A DNA stretch of 64,000 nucleotides from Nonlabens agnitus (GTDB taxonomy: Bacteria > Bacteroidota > Bacteroidia > Flavobacteriales > Flavobacteriaceae), in the NCBI RefSeq assembly GCF_002994045.1, contig NZ_MQUC01000003.1:2580501-2644500 (forward strand), read 5' to 3'. Below the pieces are notes generated by a model that searched no databases, was not told the origin of the DNA, and worked only from the letters and a program-made list of their open reading frames with translations. Both the position numbers and the translations under genes were made by a program. Below are positions 24,948 to 34,009 of this stretch, one piece after another; within the stretch, counting starts at the first letter, position 1; each line of letters starts with the position of its first letter.

Positions 24948-26462
24948 TTACCCAAGCTTTTCAATGGCATTGGAAATTCTAGAAACGGTTTCCTGCTTTC
25001 CTATCAGACTTGCGATTTCAAAAACATCAGGTCCCATAAGACTTCCCACGAGTGATAGACGCAATGGCATCATCACTTTGCCAAAGCCCATTTCTTGTTC
25101 TTTGATCCATCCTTTTACGGCATCACTCAATCCTACCGCACTATCGTCGTCTGTATTATTGATTACTTCGATGACATTTTTCATGATTGCTGAGGTGTCG
25201 TCTTTCCAAGATTTAGAAGCGGCTTTCTCATCAAATTCTTTGGGAGCAACAAAGAAAAATCCGGCCAGTTCAAAAAGATCTTCCACAAACACAGCGCGCT
25301 CTTTTACCAGACCAACGACGATGTTGACATAATCTTGAGAACCGTATTCAATGTTTTTGGATTGTAACGCTTTCGCGAAAGCGTCACCCACAACAGCATC
25401 ATCCTGCTGCACAAACCATTGCTGCTGGAACCATTTGGTTTTCTCTGGATCAAACTTAGCTCCAGAATTGTTGACGTGTTCTAGGGAAAACGCCTGTACT
25501 AATTCTTCCAAAGAGAAAATCTCTTGTTCGGTTCCAGGATTCCAACCTAAAAAGGCCAGCATGTTCACAACGGCTTCTGGTAAGTATCCATCCTCACGAT
25601 AACCGCTGCTCTTCTCACCGTTTTCTGGATTCCATTCTAATGGGAATACGGGAAAGCCCATTTTATCACCGTCGCGCTTGCTTAGTTTTCCTTTACCGGT
25701 CGGTTTAAGGATCAATGGTAAATGTGCAAACTTAGGAGCTTCCCATTTTAGGCTCTCATAAAGTAAAACGTGTAGTGCCATGCTAGGCAACCATTCTTCT
25801 CCACGAATCACATGCGAGATTTCCATCTCATGATCGTCTACAATATTAGCCAGGTGGTAGGTAGGCATACCGTCACTTTTAAACAAGACTTTGTCATCCA
25901 ATAAGCTGGTATCGATCTCAATGCCCTTACGTATCTCGTCAAACATAAAGAGCGTCTTGATCTCTGGTTTGAACCGTATCACGTAATCATCACCGCGATC
26001 TATTCTTTCCTGTACCTCACTTTCGGCAAGTGTTAGGGAGTTTTTGAACTGCAATCTATTGTGATGGTTATAGATAAAGGTCTCTTTGTTCGCTTCAGCA
26101 GTGGTTCTGGCATCTGCGAGTTCTTCTGCAGTGTCAAAAGCGTAATAGGCAGCGCCATTTTCAATGAGTTGCAGGGCGTATTTTTTATAACGGTCCTTGC
26201 GCTCACTTTGACGATACGGTCCGTGTCCACCATCTTTTCCTGGTCCTTCATCATAAGGGATGTTGCACCAGTTAAGAGATTCAACGATATAATCTTCGGC
26301 TCCTTCAACATATCTATTCTGGTCGGTATCTTCAATACGTAGGATGAAGGTTCCGTTATGTTTTTTAGCAAACAAATAGTTGAATAGGGCAGTGCGTACA
26401 CCACCTATATGTAAAGGTCCAGTTGGACTAGGAGCAAATCTTACACGTACATTGGTACTCAT
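24948..26462 (-). CDS. gltX: Glutamyl-tRNA synthetase
   Basis: The 504-residue class I synthetase charges tRNA-Glu. RFAPSPTGPLHIGGVRTALFNYLF carries the HIGH site near residues 15-20 and GKLSKRDGDKMGF the KMSKS site. LRIEDTD follows the first site as in GluRS. The C-terminal anticodon-binding helices are present and the length is normal. The palindrome encodes AFAKA near residues 361-365 in the C-terminal domain. Confidence 0.95.
   Translation of the reverse strand: MSTNVRVRFAPSPTGPLHIGGVRTALFNYLFAKKHNGTFILRIEDTDQNRYVEGAEDYIVESLNWCNIPYDEGPGKDGGHGPYRQSERKDRYKKYALQLIENGAAYYAFDTAEELADARTTAEANKETFIYNHHNRLQFKNSLTLAESEVQERIDRGDDYVIRFKPEIKTLFMFDEIRKGIEIDTSLLDDKVLFKSDGMPTYHLANIVDDHEMEISHVIRGEEWLPSMALHVLLYESLKWEAPKFAHLPLILKPTGKGKLSKRDGDKMGFPVFPLEWNPENGEKSSGYREDGYLPEAVVNMLAFLGWNPGTEQEIFSLEELVQAFSLEHVNNSGAKFDPEKTKWFQQQWFVQQDDAVVGDAFAKALQSKNIEYGSQDYVNIVVGLVKERAVFVEDLFELAGFFFVAPKEFDEKAASKSWKDDTSAIMKNVIEVINNTDDDSAVGLSDAVKGWIKEQEMGFGKVMMPLRLSLVGSLMGPDVFEIASLIGKQETVSRISNAIEKLG
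25368..25383. repeat. 16-bp palindrome, exact copy
   Basis: Exact copy in gltX, read as AFAKA. Confidence 0.95.
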
Positions 26463-26722
26463 AACTTAGGCAATTTTTGAGGTTGCAAAGATAGGTAGTA
26501 GAGATGGAAAGGAATCAAACTTCATGGCGTGTAAAGAAAGGTCTCTACAAATGCATAATCGGTAAGATATTTGAAGCTATCGATATGGTAGCTCAAATAG
26601 ATGAAAGAGTAATAGCATTTAAGTAATACACTACTAAAACGACTGTAATAGCGTATTGTATGCCAGCTAGATATGCGCTATACTTGTGTAACACTGGCAC
26701 AAATAGAAAATCTAATTAAGGA

Positions 26723-29700
26723 ATGACCAATTTCCAGATCATAGAACAAAAACTCAACCGCTTCATACGCAAGTATTATGTGAATGAATTGATACGTGGT
26801 GTGATTTTGTTTCTAGCGATAGGTTTATTGTACTTCATTACCGTTGCGGTAGTAGAATATTTTTTCTGGTTGAATAAGTTGGGACGCACCATTTTATTCT
26901 GGTTGTTTATCCTGGTAGAGTTGGGACTGCTCTTCAAGTTTGTGGCGATTCCTATTGCGCGATTGGTCAAGCTTTTCTCAGGTATAGATTTCCGCGACGC
27001 TAGCGAGATGATAGGCAATCATTTTCCCGAAGTTTCTGATAAGCTGGTTAATGTACTACAGCTGCATGCGAATGGTGGTGATGACGAACTCACATGGGCA
27101 AGTATCAATCAAAAAAGCGAGGATCTCAAGCCCATTCCTTTTAGCCTCGCGATCGATTTTAATAATAACAAGCAGTATCTCAAATATTTGGCTGTTCCCA
27201 TTATCATCATAGGTGCGCTTATCGCCACGGGAAACAATGATGTGATTACAAGTGCCTCAAGAGTCGCAGATTATAAAACCGATTACATACCGCCAGCACC
27301 TTTTCGCTTTGAAGTAACTAATGAGAACCTAGATGCTCTGGAAAACGCTCCTTTTATATTAAACGTAAAGGTTGCCGGTACTCGATTGCCAGAAAACGCA
27401 TCTATCGTAGTAGATGGTCAGAGCTTTTATTTGAATCAGCAGGATTTAGAGACGTATTCGTTCACATTTGAGCGACCGACCTCCAACACGTCGTTTTACC
27501 TGATGGCTAATGAGGTGCGTAGTCCAGATTATGTCCTCAATGTAGATAAGGTACCTACCATACAAGGATTTGAGCTGCATATGGACTATCCATCTTACAC
27601 GGGTAAGAAAGATGAGATTTTAAAAAGTACCGGAAATGCGCTGGTGCCTCAAGGTACCCATATTACTTGGCGTGTTAATACTACTGCCACAGATCTAGTG
27701 CAGTTTAGAACAGCAGATAAAAACTCCAATTTTGAAAATGAGGCTGGTGGTTTGTTCGCTTTCGCGAAAGCGATATCCCAACCGCTATCATACTCCATTG
27801 TGACTTCAAACAACAAGGTACGAGATCATGAACAGCTGGATTTCAAGATCGAGGTAGTTGCAGACGAGTATCCAGAACTTTCCATGGAAATGAAGCGCGA
27901 TTCTCTAGACGACCGCATCATGTACTTTAAAGGTCAAGCTGCTGATGATTATGGAATTCGAACCTTGCAGCTGGTGTACTATAAGAATGACCAAGCCAAT
28001 GACAAGAAGGTTATTGCATTGCCTAACTCTGGCGGTACGTATCAGCAATTTGTGCAATCTTTTCCCGGGAACCTAGCATTAGAACCAGGCAATACCTACA
28101 ATTTTTATTTTGAAGTCATTGATAATGATGCGGTTAATCGTTTTAAATCCACAAAATCAGAGGTTTATAGCTTTAATAAGGCCACTTTGGACGAAGAAGA
28201 GGACTTGCAGCTTCAAGAACAAAAGGAATCCTTATCCAATCTTGAGAAGGCGCTAAAGGAGCAACAAAAGGAACAAGATGTTATTAAAGAGTTGTCTCAA
28301 GATCAGATTGAAAAGGATGATCGCAGCTTTAATGATAAGCGTAAATTAGATCAAGCGGTCAAGAACCAGCAAAAGAAGGAACAGGACATTCAAAAACAGC
28401 TCAATCGGTTGGAGAATCAACTAGATAAGACAGCTCCCAAGGATGATCCCAAAAAGGCAAAACTGCAGGAACGCCTTCAAGAAACCGCCGCAGAATCCAA
28501 GAAGAATGAAGAGTTACTTAAACAAATAGAGGAGTATCAAGACAAGCTTTCTAAAGAGGAGCTTCAAGAGCAACTTGAAAAATCCCAAAAGAAAACTAGG
28601 GAACAACAACGAAGCTTAAAACAGTTGCTGGAATTGACTAAACGTTATTACGTAGCCCAAAAGTATGAGCAATTGAGTCGCAAACTTATGGAGATGGCAG
28701 AACGTCAAGAAGAACAATCCAAGAAGGATGCTGCTGGCAATACCAGGCAAGATCAAGACAAGCTTAATCAAGAATATGAACAATGGGAGAAGGAGCTGCG
28801 TGAGTTAGAGAAAGAGAATAACGACTTACAGAAGCCTATGGACTTAGAATTTGATCCACAGGAATCTGAGGATATAAAATCTGATCAAAATGAAGCCTCA
28901 GAATCTTTAAAAAACAAGAATGCGCCACAAGCCAAGCGTAAACAAAAAAGTGCAGCAGATAAGATGAAAAAGCAAGCCGCTGCCATGGAACAGGACATGA
29001 ATTCCATGGAAGGCGAGCAAATGGAAGAGGATCTGGAAATGTTAAGACAAATATTGGATAATTTGGTGTTGTTTTCTCAGTCCCAAGAGACTGTTTTAGA
29101 AGATGTAAAATCTTTGAAATCCAACAGTCCAAGATTAGGCAAGAGCCTTAGATCTCAAAAGGAGTTGGAGCTTGCTTTTAAACACGTCGACGATAGCCTT
29201 TTTGCTCTTTCATCACGCAACGCAGATCTAGGCAAAGAAATCAATGAAGAAGTCGTGGATATCTTTTATTACATGGATAAGTCCATGGAACAGCTCGCAG
29301 AGTTTGACCTTAATCAAGGTCAGGTTTCCCAGCAGTTTACCTTAGGAAGCGCTAATACGCTAGCTGTCTTACTTAGTGATGTTCTGGATAGTGCCAACAA
29401 TCCTAATATTGGCCCTGGACAACCAGGTAAATCTGGTCAAGGAGCAGGATTCCAGTTACCTGATTTGATTCGTCAACAGGAAAGTCTCCAAAAGGAAGGT
29501 GAAGAGGGCAAGGAAGGAAACAAAGGAAGGCAAGGTCAACAAGGAAAGGAAGGAAAGCAAGGCAACAAAGGAGAACAAGGTAATAAACCGGGTCAAGGAA
29601 AACCAGGTGAGTCTGGGCAGGAAGGTCAATCGGGCAAAGCTGGACAGCAAGGTTCAAGAGGAACGACAGGAACTAACGGCAAATCTGGTGAAGGGTCTGC

Positions 29701-30268
29701 CAGTGAAGGAGAGTCTGGGGAATCTAATGGCAAAGGCAGCGATGGTCAAAATGGAACTAGAGCTAAAGTCGATGGAAAAGATGGCGATGGAAAAGGGTCA
29801 GGAAATGGATCCAATGATGGTGATGGCGAGGAAGAAAATTCCTATAGAGAAAGTGAAGAGGAAAGCCAACGTATTTATGAAATCTACAAGCAGCAACAGG
29901 AATTGCGCAATCAGCTTGAGGACATGATTATTAATGAAGGTCTTCAAAAGAAGGTAGATGAGATCACAGGCGCCATGAAAGGTGTTGAACGAAAGTTACT
30001 GGATCAAGGCCACAATAGAGAAGTACAACAACAAATGAGTGAGATTATTCATGATCTTTTAAAGTTGAAGGATGCGAATGCAGAGCAAGGCGAGGAAAAT
30101 CAACGCCAATCTGAAACTAATTTCAATCAGTTTGAAAACCCTTTAAAGCTAGATGAAGAGCTTATACAGCGATACTTCAATAATAAGGAGATTCTCAACC
30201 GACAAGTATTACCTTTGCAGCCACAATACCGCAGTAAGGTAAAGGAGTACTTTAAGACAGATGATTGA
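26723..30268 (+). CDS. Giant DUF4175-like membrane protein with collagen-like repeat
   Basis: The 1181-residue protein has two N-terminal membrane segments (about 23-48, 55-80), a third near 155-168, beta-rich extracytoplasmic domains (about 190-490), and a very long Gln/Glu/Lys-rich coiled coil (about 490-770). Near residues 925-1000 there is a Gly-X-Y stretch of roughly 20 triplets. A charged helical end follows. The N-terminal half matches the DUF4175 pattern of Bacteroidetes. A surface or envelope structural role is likely. It overlaps ybeY by 8 bases. AFAKA from the palindrome lies near 346. Confidence 0.8.
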   Translation: MTNFQIIEQKLNRFIRKYYVNELIRGVILFLAIGLLYFITVAVVEYFFWLNKLGRTILFWLFILVELGLLFKFVAIPIARLVKLFSGIDFRDASEMIGNHFPEVSDKLVNVLQLHANGGDDELTWASINQKSEDLKPIPFSLAIDFNNNKQYLKYLAVPIIIIGALIATGNNDVITSASRVADYKTDYIPPAPFRFEVTNENLDALENAPFILNVKVAGTRLPENASIVVDGQSFYLNQQDLETYSFTFERPTSNTSFYLMANEVRSPDYVLNVDKVPTIQGFELHMDYPSYTGKKDEILKSTGNALVPQGTHITWRVNTTATDLVQFRTADKNSNFENEAGGLFAFAKAISQPLSYSIVTSNNKVRDHEQLDFKIEVVADEYPELSMEMKRDSLDDRIMYFKGQAADDYGIRTLQLVYYKNDQANDKKVIALPNSGGTYQQFVQSFPGNLALEPGNTYNFYFEVIDNDAVNRFKSTKSEVYSFNKATLDEEEDLQLQEQKESLSNLEKALKEQQKEQDVIKELSQDQIEKDDRSFNDKRKLDQAVKNQQKKEQDIQKQLNRLENQLDKTAPKDDPKKAKLQERLQETAAESKKNEELLKQIEEYQDKLSKEELQEQLEKSQKKTREQQRSLKQLLELTKRYYVAQKYEQLSRKLMEMAERQEEQSKKDAAGNTRQDQDKLNQEYEQWEKELRELEKENNDLQKPMDLEFDPQESEDIKSDQNEASESLKNKNAPQAKRKQKSAADKMKKQAAAMEQDMNSMEGEQMEEDLEMLRQILDNLVLFSQSQETVLEDVKSLKSNSPRLGKSLRSQKELELAFKHVDDSLFALSSRNADLGKEINEEVVDIFYYMDKSMEQLAEFDLNQGQVSQQFTLGSANTLAVLLSDVLDSANNPNIGPGQPGKSGQGAGFQLPDLIRQQESLQKEGEEGKEGNKGRQGQQGKEGKQGNKGEQGNKPGQGKPGESGQEGQSGKAGQQGSRGTTGTNGKSGEGSASEGESGESNGKGSDGQNGTRAKVDGKDGDGKGSGNGSNDGDGEEENSYRESEEESQRIYEIYKQQQELRNQLEDMIINEGLQKKVDEITGAMKGVERKLLDQGHNREVQQQMSEIIHDLLKLKDANAEQGEENQRQSETNFNQFENPLKLDEELIQRYFNNKEILNRQVLPLQPQYRSKVKEYFKTDD
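27757..27772. repeat. 16-bp palindrome, exact copy
   Basis: Exact copy in the DUF4175-like gene, read as AFAKA. Confidence 0.95.
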
Positions 30269-30680
30269 TTTTTCATACCAGAAGGATTTCCAGTTAAAAC
30301 ATGAGCAGGATCACGTTCATTGGCTTCATAAAGTTGCCGATTTTCATGATGCTACTGTTGATGTTTTAGGGTATGTTTTTTGTGATGATGAATACGTTCA
30401 CTCCATCAATCTGCAACATTTAGATCACGATACATATACAGATATTATCACTTTTGATTATGGAACGGATACTGTCCTTGAAGGTGAAATTTATATTAGT
30501 ATCGATAGAGTAGAAGATAATGCTAGTGATTTAGGTGAGGATTTTGATACTGAGTTGCGCAGAGTAATGTGTCATGGTCTGCTTCATATGATAGGTTATG
30601 ATGATGACACCACAGAAAAGAAGGCAAAAATGCGAGCCTTAGAAAATGAAGCATTACAAATGTTTCACGTGAAACAATAG
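30261..30680 (+). CDS. ybeY: Endoribonuclease YbeY
   Basis: The 139-residue metal-dependent RNase matures 16S rRNA ends and joins ribosome quality control. The zinc motif HGLLHMIGYDDD (HGxxHxxGYDxx) is intact near residues 107-118, with TDIITFDYG and GEIYISIDRV upstream as in the family. Its final codons (MFHVKQ) are encoded by a parS-like site. It overlaps the preceding gene and precedes mnmG by 2 bases. Confidence 0.95.
   Translation: MIDFSYQKDFQLKHEQDHVHWLHKVADFHDATVDVLGYVFCDDEYVHSINLQHLDHDTYTDIITFDYGTDTVLEGEIYISIDRVEDNASDLGEDFDTELRRVMCHGLLHMIGYDDDTTEKKAKMRALENEALQMFHVKQ
30661..30676. promoter_or_regulatory. parS-like site 1 (ParB binding)
   Basis: TGTTTCACGTGAAACA is a perfect 16-bp palindrome matching the bacterial parS consensus TGTTNCACGTGAAACA. 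It sits in the last codons of ybeY. Confidence 0.85.
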
Positions 30681-30682
30681 AT

Positions 30683-32554
30683 ATGTTCCAAGATAAATAT
30701 GATGTAATTGTAGTGGGTGCTGGTCACGCTGGTAGCGAGGCTGCTGCTGTTGCGGCCAATATGGGTGCAACTACACTACTTGTTACCATGAACCTTCAAA
30801 CTATAGGGCAGATGTCATGCAATCCTGCTATGGGTGGCATTGCAAAGGGTCAAATTGTTAGAGAAATAGACGCTTTAGGTGGATTAAGCGGCATTGTTAG
30901 TGACAATAGTGCGATACAATTCAAGATGCTTAATAAATCGAAAGGTCCTGCGATGTGGTCTCCACGTACTCAAAACGATCGTATGAGATTTGCCGAGGAA
31001 TGGCGAAAAGAATTGGAAGCTATCCCAACCTTGGATTTTTATCAAGAGATGATTTCTGGTTTGATTATCGAAAAAGGTAAAGTGGTAGGCGTGAAATCTT
31101 CTTTGGGAATTGAGATAAGAGCTAAATCTGTAGTGTTGACAAACGGCACCTTTTTAAATGGGCTTATCCATATTGGTGAAAAGCAGTTTGGTGGCGGTAG
31201 AGCAGGAGAACGTAATAGTACTGGTATAACAGAACAACTCATTGATTTAGGTTTTGAATCGGGTAGGATGAAAACGGGAACTCCACCACGTGTGGACGGT
31301 AGGTCGTTGGATTATTCAAAAATGAGCGTTCAGCCTGGTGATGATGTAGTTTCTAAATTTAGTTACACGGATCGTTCTAATAAGCTTTCGCGACAGCGAG
31401 ATTGTCACATGACTTACACGAGTCCATTGGTCCATGATTTGTTGCGGGAAGGATTCGATCGCAGCCCAATGTTTAATGGTAGAATTAAAAGTGTTGGTCC
31501 TAGATATTGTCCATCTATCGAAGATAAAATTGACCGTTTTGCAACAAAGGATAGACATCAAATGTTTATTGAGCCCGAAGGTTGGGATACGGTAGAGGTT
31601 TACGTAAATGGCTTTAGTACGTCGTTGCCAGAAGATGTCCAGTTTAAAGCCTTACGCTCTGTCGTAGGTTTTGAAAAAGTGAAATTTTTCCGTCCTGGAT
31701 ATGCTATAGAATACGACTACTTCCCGCCTACGCAATTAAAACATACGCTGGAGACCAAGATTATTGAGAATCTGTATTTCGCAGGTCAGATTAATGGCAC
31801 TACTGGTTATGAAGAGGCTGCCTCTCAAGGAATGATGGCCGGTATCAATGCGGTACGTAAAATAAGGGAAGAGGAAGCTTTTATTTTACGTAGAGATGAT
31901 GCTTATATAGGAGTTCTTATTGATGACTTGATTACTAAAGGTACGGAAGAGCCTTATAGAATGTTTACCTCGCGAGCGGAATATAGAACACTTTTGCGCC
32001 AGGATAATGCTGATTTACGTCTGACTCCATCTGCTTACAAGTTAGGAATCGTTGGTGAAGATAGACTACGAACAGTAGAGCGCAAAAAGGAGGAAACTGA
32101 AAAAATGATTCAGTTTTTTAGAAATACCAGCTATAGTTATCCTGAAATGAATGAACTTTTGGAAGAGAAAAATTCGGCCACAGTGACTCAGGACGATAAA
32201 TTTTTCAAGGTATTTGCACGCCCACAAATCGGTATGGATGATTTAAGAAGATTTGATGAGGTTGAAAACTACATTCAGGAGCATGATCTCAATGAGGATA
32301 TTCTGGAACAAGTAGAAGTACAAGTCAAATATTCTGGTTACATAAATAAAGAGAAAGAGAACGCTGATAAATTGAATCGATTGGAAGACATCAAGATTCC
32401 AGAGAACTTTGATTTTAGCAAAATTCAGTCTATTTCTATTGAAGCGCGCCAAAAGTTAAAGGCGGTTCAGCCTGTAACTATTTCTCAAGCCTCTAGAATT
32501 TCTGGTGTAAACCCTAATGATATTTCAGTTTTATTGGTTCACATGGGCCGATAG
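30683..32554 (+). CDS. mnmG: tRNA uridine-5-carboxymethylaminomethyl modification enzyme MnmG
   Basis: The 623-residue FAD enzyme works with MnmE to modify wobble uridine in tRNA. VIVVGAGHAGSEAA near residues 9-22 is the FAD-binding loop. The conserved MSCNPAMGGIAKGQIVREIDALGG, KTGTPPRVDGRSLDY and NGTTGYEEAASQG motifs follow. The C-terminal helical tRNA-binding domain is complete. mnmG is a common origin-proximal gene. A two-mismatch palindrome copy encodes LSRQR near residue 236. Confidence 0.96.
   Translation: MFQDKYDVIVVGAGHAGSEAAAVAANMGATTLLVTMNLQTIGQMSCNPAMGGIAKGQIVREIDALGGLSGIVSDNSAIQFKMLNKSKGPAMWSPRTQNDRMRFAEEWRKELEAIPTLDFYQEMISGLIIEKGKVVGVKSSLGIEIRAKSVVLTNGTFLNGLIHIGEKQFGGGRAGERNSTGITEQLIDLGFESGRMKTGTPPRVDGRSLDYSKMSVQPGDDVVSKFSYTDRSNKLSRQRDCHMTYTSPLVHDLLREGFDRSPMFNGRIKSVGPRYCPSIEDKIDRFATKDRHQMFIEPEGWDTVEVYVNGFSTSLPEDVQFKALRSVVGFEKVKFFRPGYAIEYDYFPPTQLKHTLETKIIENLYFAGQINGTTGYEEAASQGMMAGINAVRKIREEEAFILRRDDAYIGVLIDDLITKGTEEPYRMFTSRAEYRTLLRQDNADLRLTPSAYKLGIVGEDRLRTVERKKEETEKMIQFFRNTSYSYPEMNELLEEKNSATVTQDDKFFKVFARPQIGMDDLRRFDEVENYIQEHDLNEDILEQVEVQVKYSGYINKEKENADKLNRLEDIKIPENFDFSKIQSISIEARQKLKAVQPVTISQASRISGVNPNDISVLLVHMGR
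31383..31398. repeat. 16-bp palindrome, decayed (14/16)
   Basis: AGCTTTCGCGACAGCG, two changes from the consensus, in mnmG, read as LSRQR. Confidence 0.6.
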
Positions 32555-32568
32555 TTTCACGTGAAACA
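32553..32568. promoter_or_regulatory. parS-like site 2 (ParB binding)
   Basis: AGTTTCACGTGAAACA, 15/16 to the consensus, with a perfect 14-bp palindromic core. It spans the mnmG stop and ends just before the next ATG. Confidence 0.8.
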
Positions 32569-33405
32569 ATGATTAAAAAAACCGATTTATATTTAGAGAC
32601 GCGTGATCATTTCTTAACCCAAAAGAGGTTTGAGATTAGTAAAACTTCCATAGAAGGTTTGTTAATCACAACACCGCAACCTAGAGATCTGGATAAGTAT
32701 TATGACACCTCAGAATACTTATCCCATGATGATTCCAATAATTCATTATTTGCAAGATTATATCGCTTTGCGCGAAAGCTGAACATTAAGTCAAAATTTA
32801 AACTCATTTCTAAATACGATGCTGGTGGTCGTATTCTCGATGTAGGTGCAGGGAATGGAGAGCTTGTCAAATATCTAGTTCAAGAACGACTAGACGCTCA
32901 AGGCTATGAGCCAAGTGAATTAGCTCGAAAAGTTGCCTATCAAAAAGGGGTGCGTTTATTAGACCACTTGCCGGTTCGTAACAAACAACATTATCAGGTC
33001 ATCCAGATGTTTCATGTACTGGAACATGTAAAGGATCCTCAAAAATTATTGGATGATCTTTACTCAATGTTGACCGATGACGGGATTTTAATAATTGCAT
33101 TGCCCAACTATGAAAGTCTGGACGCAAAGATTTTTAAAAGCTATTGGGCAGGATATGATGTTCCCAGGCACTTATATCATTTCAATGAAAAAGGGATTTC
33201 CAATCTTACTTCATCAAAATTCAATCTTATAGAAAAGCGACCTATGTGGTTTGATAGTTTTTACGTGTCCATACTTTCGGCACGATACAAAAAACTACCG
33301 CTAGCATTTCTATGTGGGATTTTTATTGGAATCTGCTCGAATATCATGAGCTTGCTGTCTTCAGAGCCTTCTTCAAGGATTTATGCCTTCAAAAAATCAA
33401 AATAA
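32569..33405 (+). CDS. Class I SAM-dependent methyltransferase
   Basis: The 278-residue protein has the SAM-binding loop ILDVGAGNGELVKYL near 104-118 and the following acidic residue in GYEPSELAR. VIQMFHVLEHV is the typical motif-II region. The N-terminal about 90 residues are an accessory domain and the last 50 include a hydrophobic stretch. The substrate is unknown; similar proteins act on quinones or glycans. The ATG begins 14 bases after the mnmG stop. A decayed palindrome copy lies near residues 66-70. Confidence 0.85.
   Translation: MIKKTDLYLETRDHFLTQKRFEISKTSIEGLLITTPQPRDLDKYYDTSEYLSHDDSNNSLFARLYRFARKLNIKSKFKLISKYDAGGRILDVGAGNGELVKYLVQERLDAQGYEPSELARKVAYQKGVRLLDHLPVRNKQHYQVIQMFHVLEHVKDPQKLLDDLYSMLTDDGILIIALPNYESLDAKIFKSYWAGYDVPRHLYHFNEKGISNLTSSKFNLIEKRPMWFDSFYVSILSARYKKLPLAFLCGIFIGICSNIMSLLSSEPSSRIYAFKKSK
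32764..32780. repeat. 16-bp palindrome, decayed, one extra base
   Basis: CGCTTTGCGCGAAAGCT resembles the consensus with one inserted G and one end mismatch, in the methyltransferase gene. Weak evidence. Confidence 0.4.
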
Positions 33406-33521
33406 AGCGATTTAAAGCTGTTTTTCAAGTCGCAGCGTATGATTTGCTGCCTAAAACGAGAAACGTGGGCAATCGCTTTATAATAAAGCCAAATTTAATT
33501 CAAGACCTTTATAGTGATTTT

Positions 33522-33929
33522 CTAAGCGATAGATATTATCGATTCCAGCCAGTATAGGCCAAAAATGGAAACAAGGAAGTAAATCCCAACTCTGGATGCA
33601 CCTTTATAGTCATCAATCATTCTAAGGCCAATTAAAAATATTAAGCAAAGAATACTAGAACCTAAAAATGTGCTTCTGGCGATTTCAAAATCCTCTGCAT
33701 AAATAATATCCCATATTCCTAATGCGGCCAATGTGACGATAATTATTTCAAACGCGATGATAAACGTGATGATGGGAATAATTGCTTTTCCTATTAGCGT
33801 TTTAGCATACATCAACTTGAAGTTCTCTTGAGTAGATTTCCAACCATTGATCTTCTCATATGCAGATATGATGTAAGTGATCAATAGAAAGAACAAGATA
33901 AGGATCAGTCCTGCGTGAGAAATATTCAT
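33522..33929 (-). CDS. Small polytopic membrane protein (DoxX-like)
   Basis: A 135-residue protein with four hydrophobic segments (about 5-23, 47-72, 88-103, 113-131). The segment YIISAYEKINGWKSTQENF and the following TLIGKAIIPIITF recall DoxX-type proteins, but the match is not firm. It is transcribed opposite to its neighbours. Confidence 0.55.
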   Translation of the reverse strand: MNISHAGLILILFFLLITYIISAYEKINGWKSTQENFKLMYAKTLIGKAIIPIITFIIAFEIIIVTLAALGIWDIIYAEDFEIARSTFLGSSILCLIFLIGLRMIDDYKGASRVGIYFLVSIFGLYWLESIISIA

Positions 33930-34009
33930 CTAGATAATAATTGCCGCAAATCTATTGCCTTACAGATGAATACGTAGCAAAATGACACAAATGTTACCGT
34001 TTGTCGATT

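Noticed and set aside
29403..29657. Antisense ORFs opposite the collagen-like region
   Set aside because: They arise from the low-complexity Gly/Lys/Glu codons on the plus strand; their hydrophobic Leu/Phe/Pro-rich translation is a shadow.
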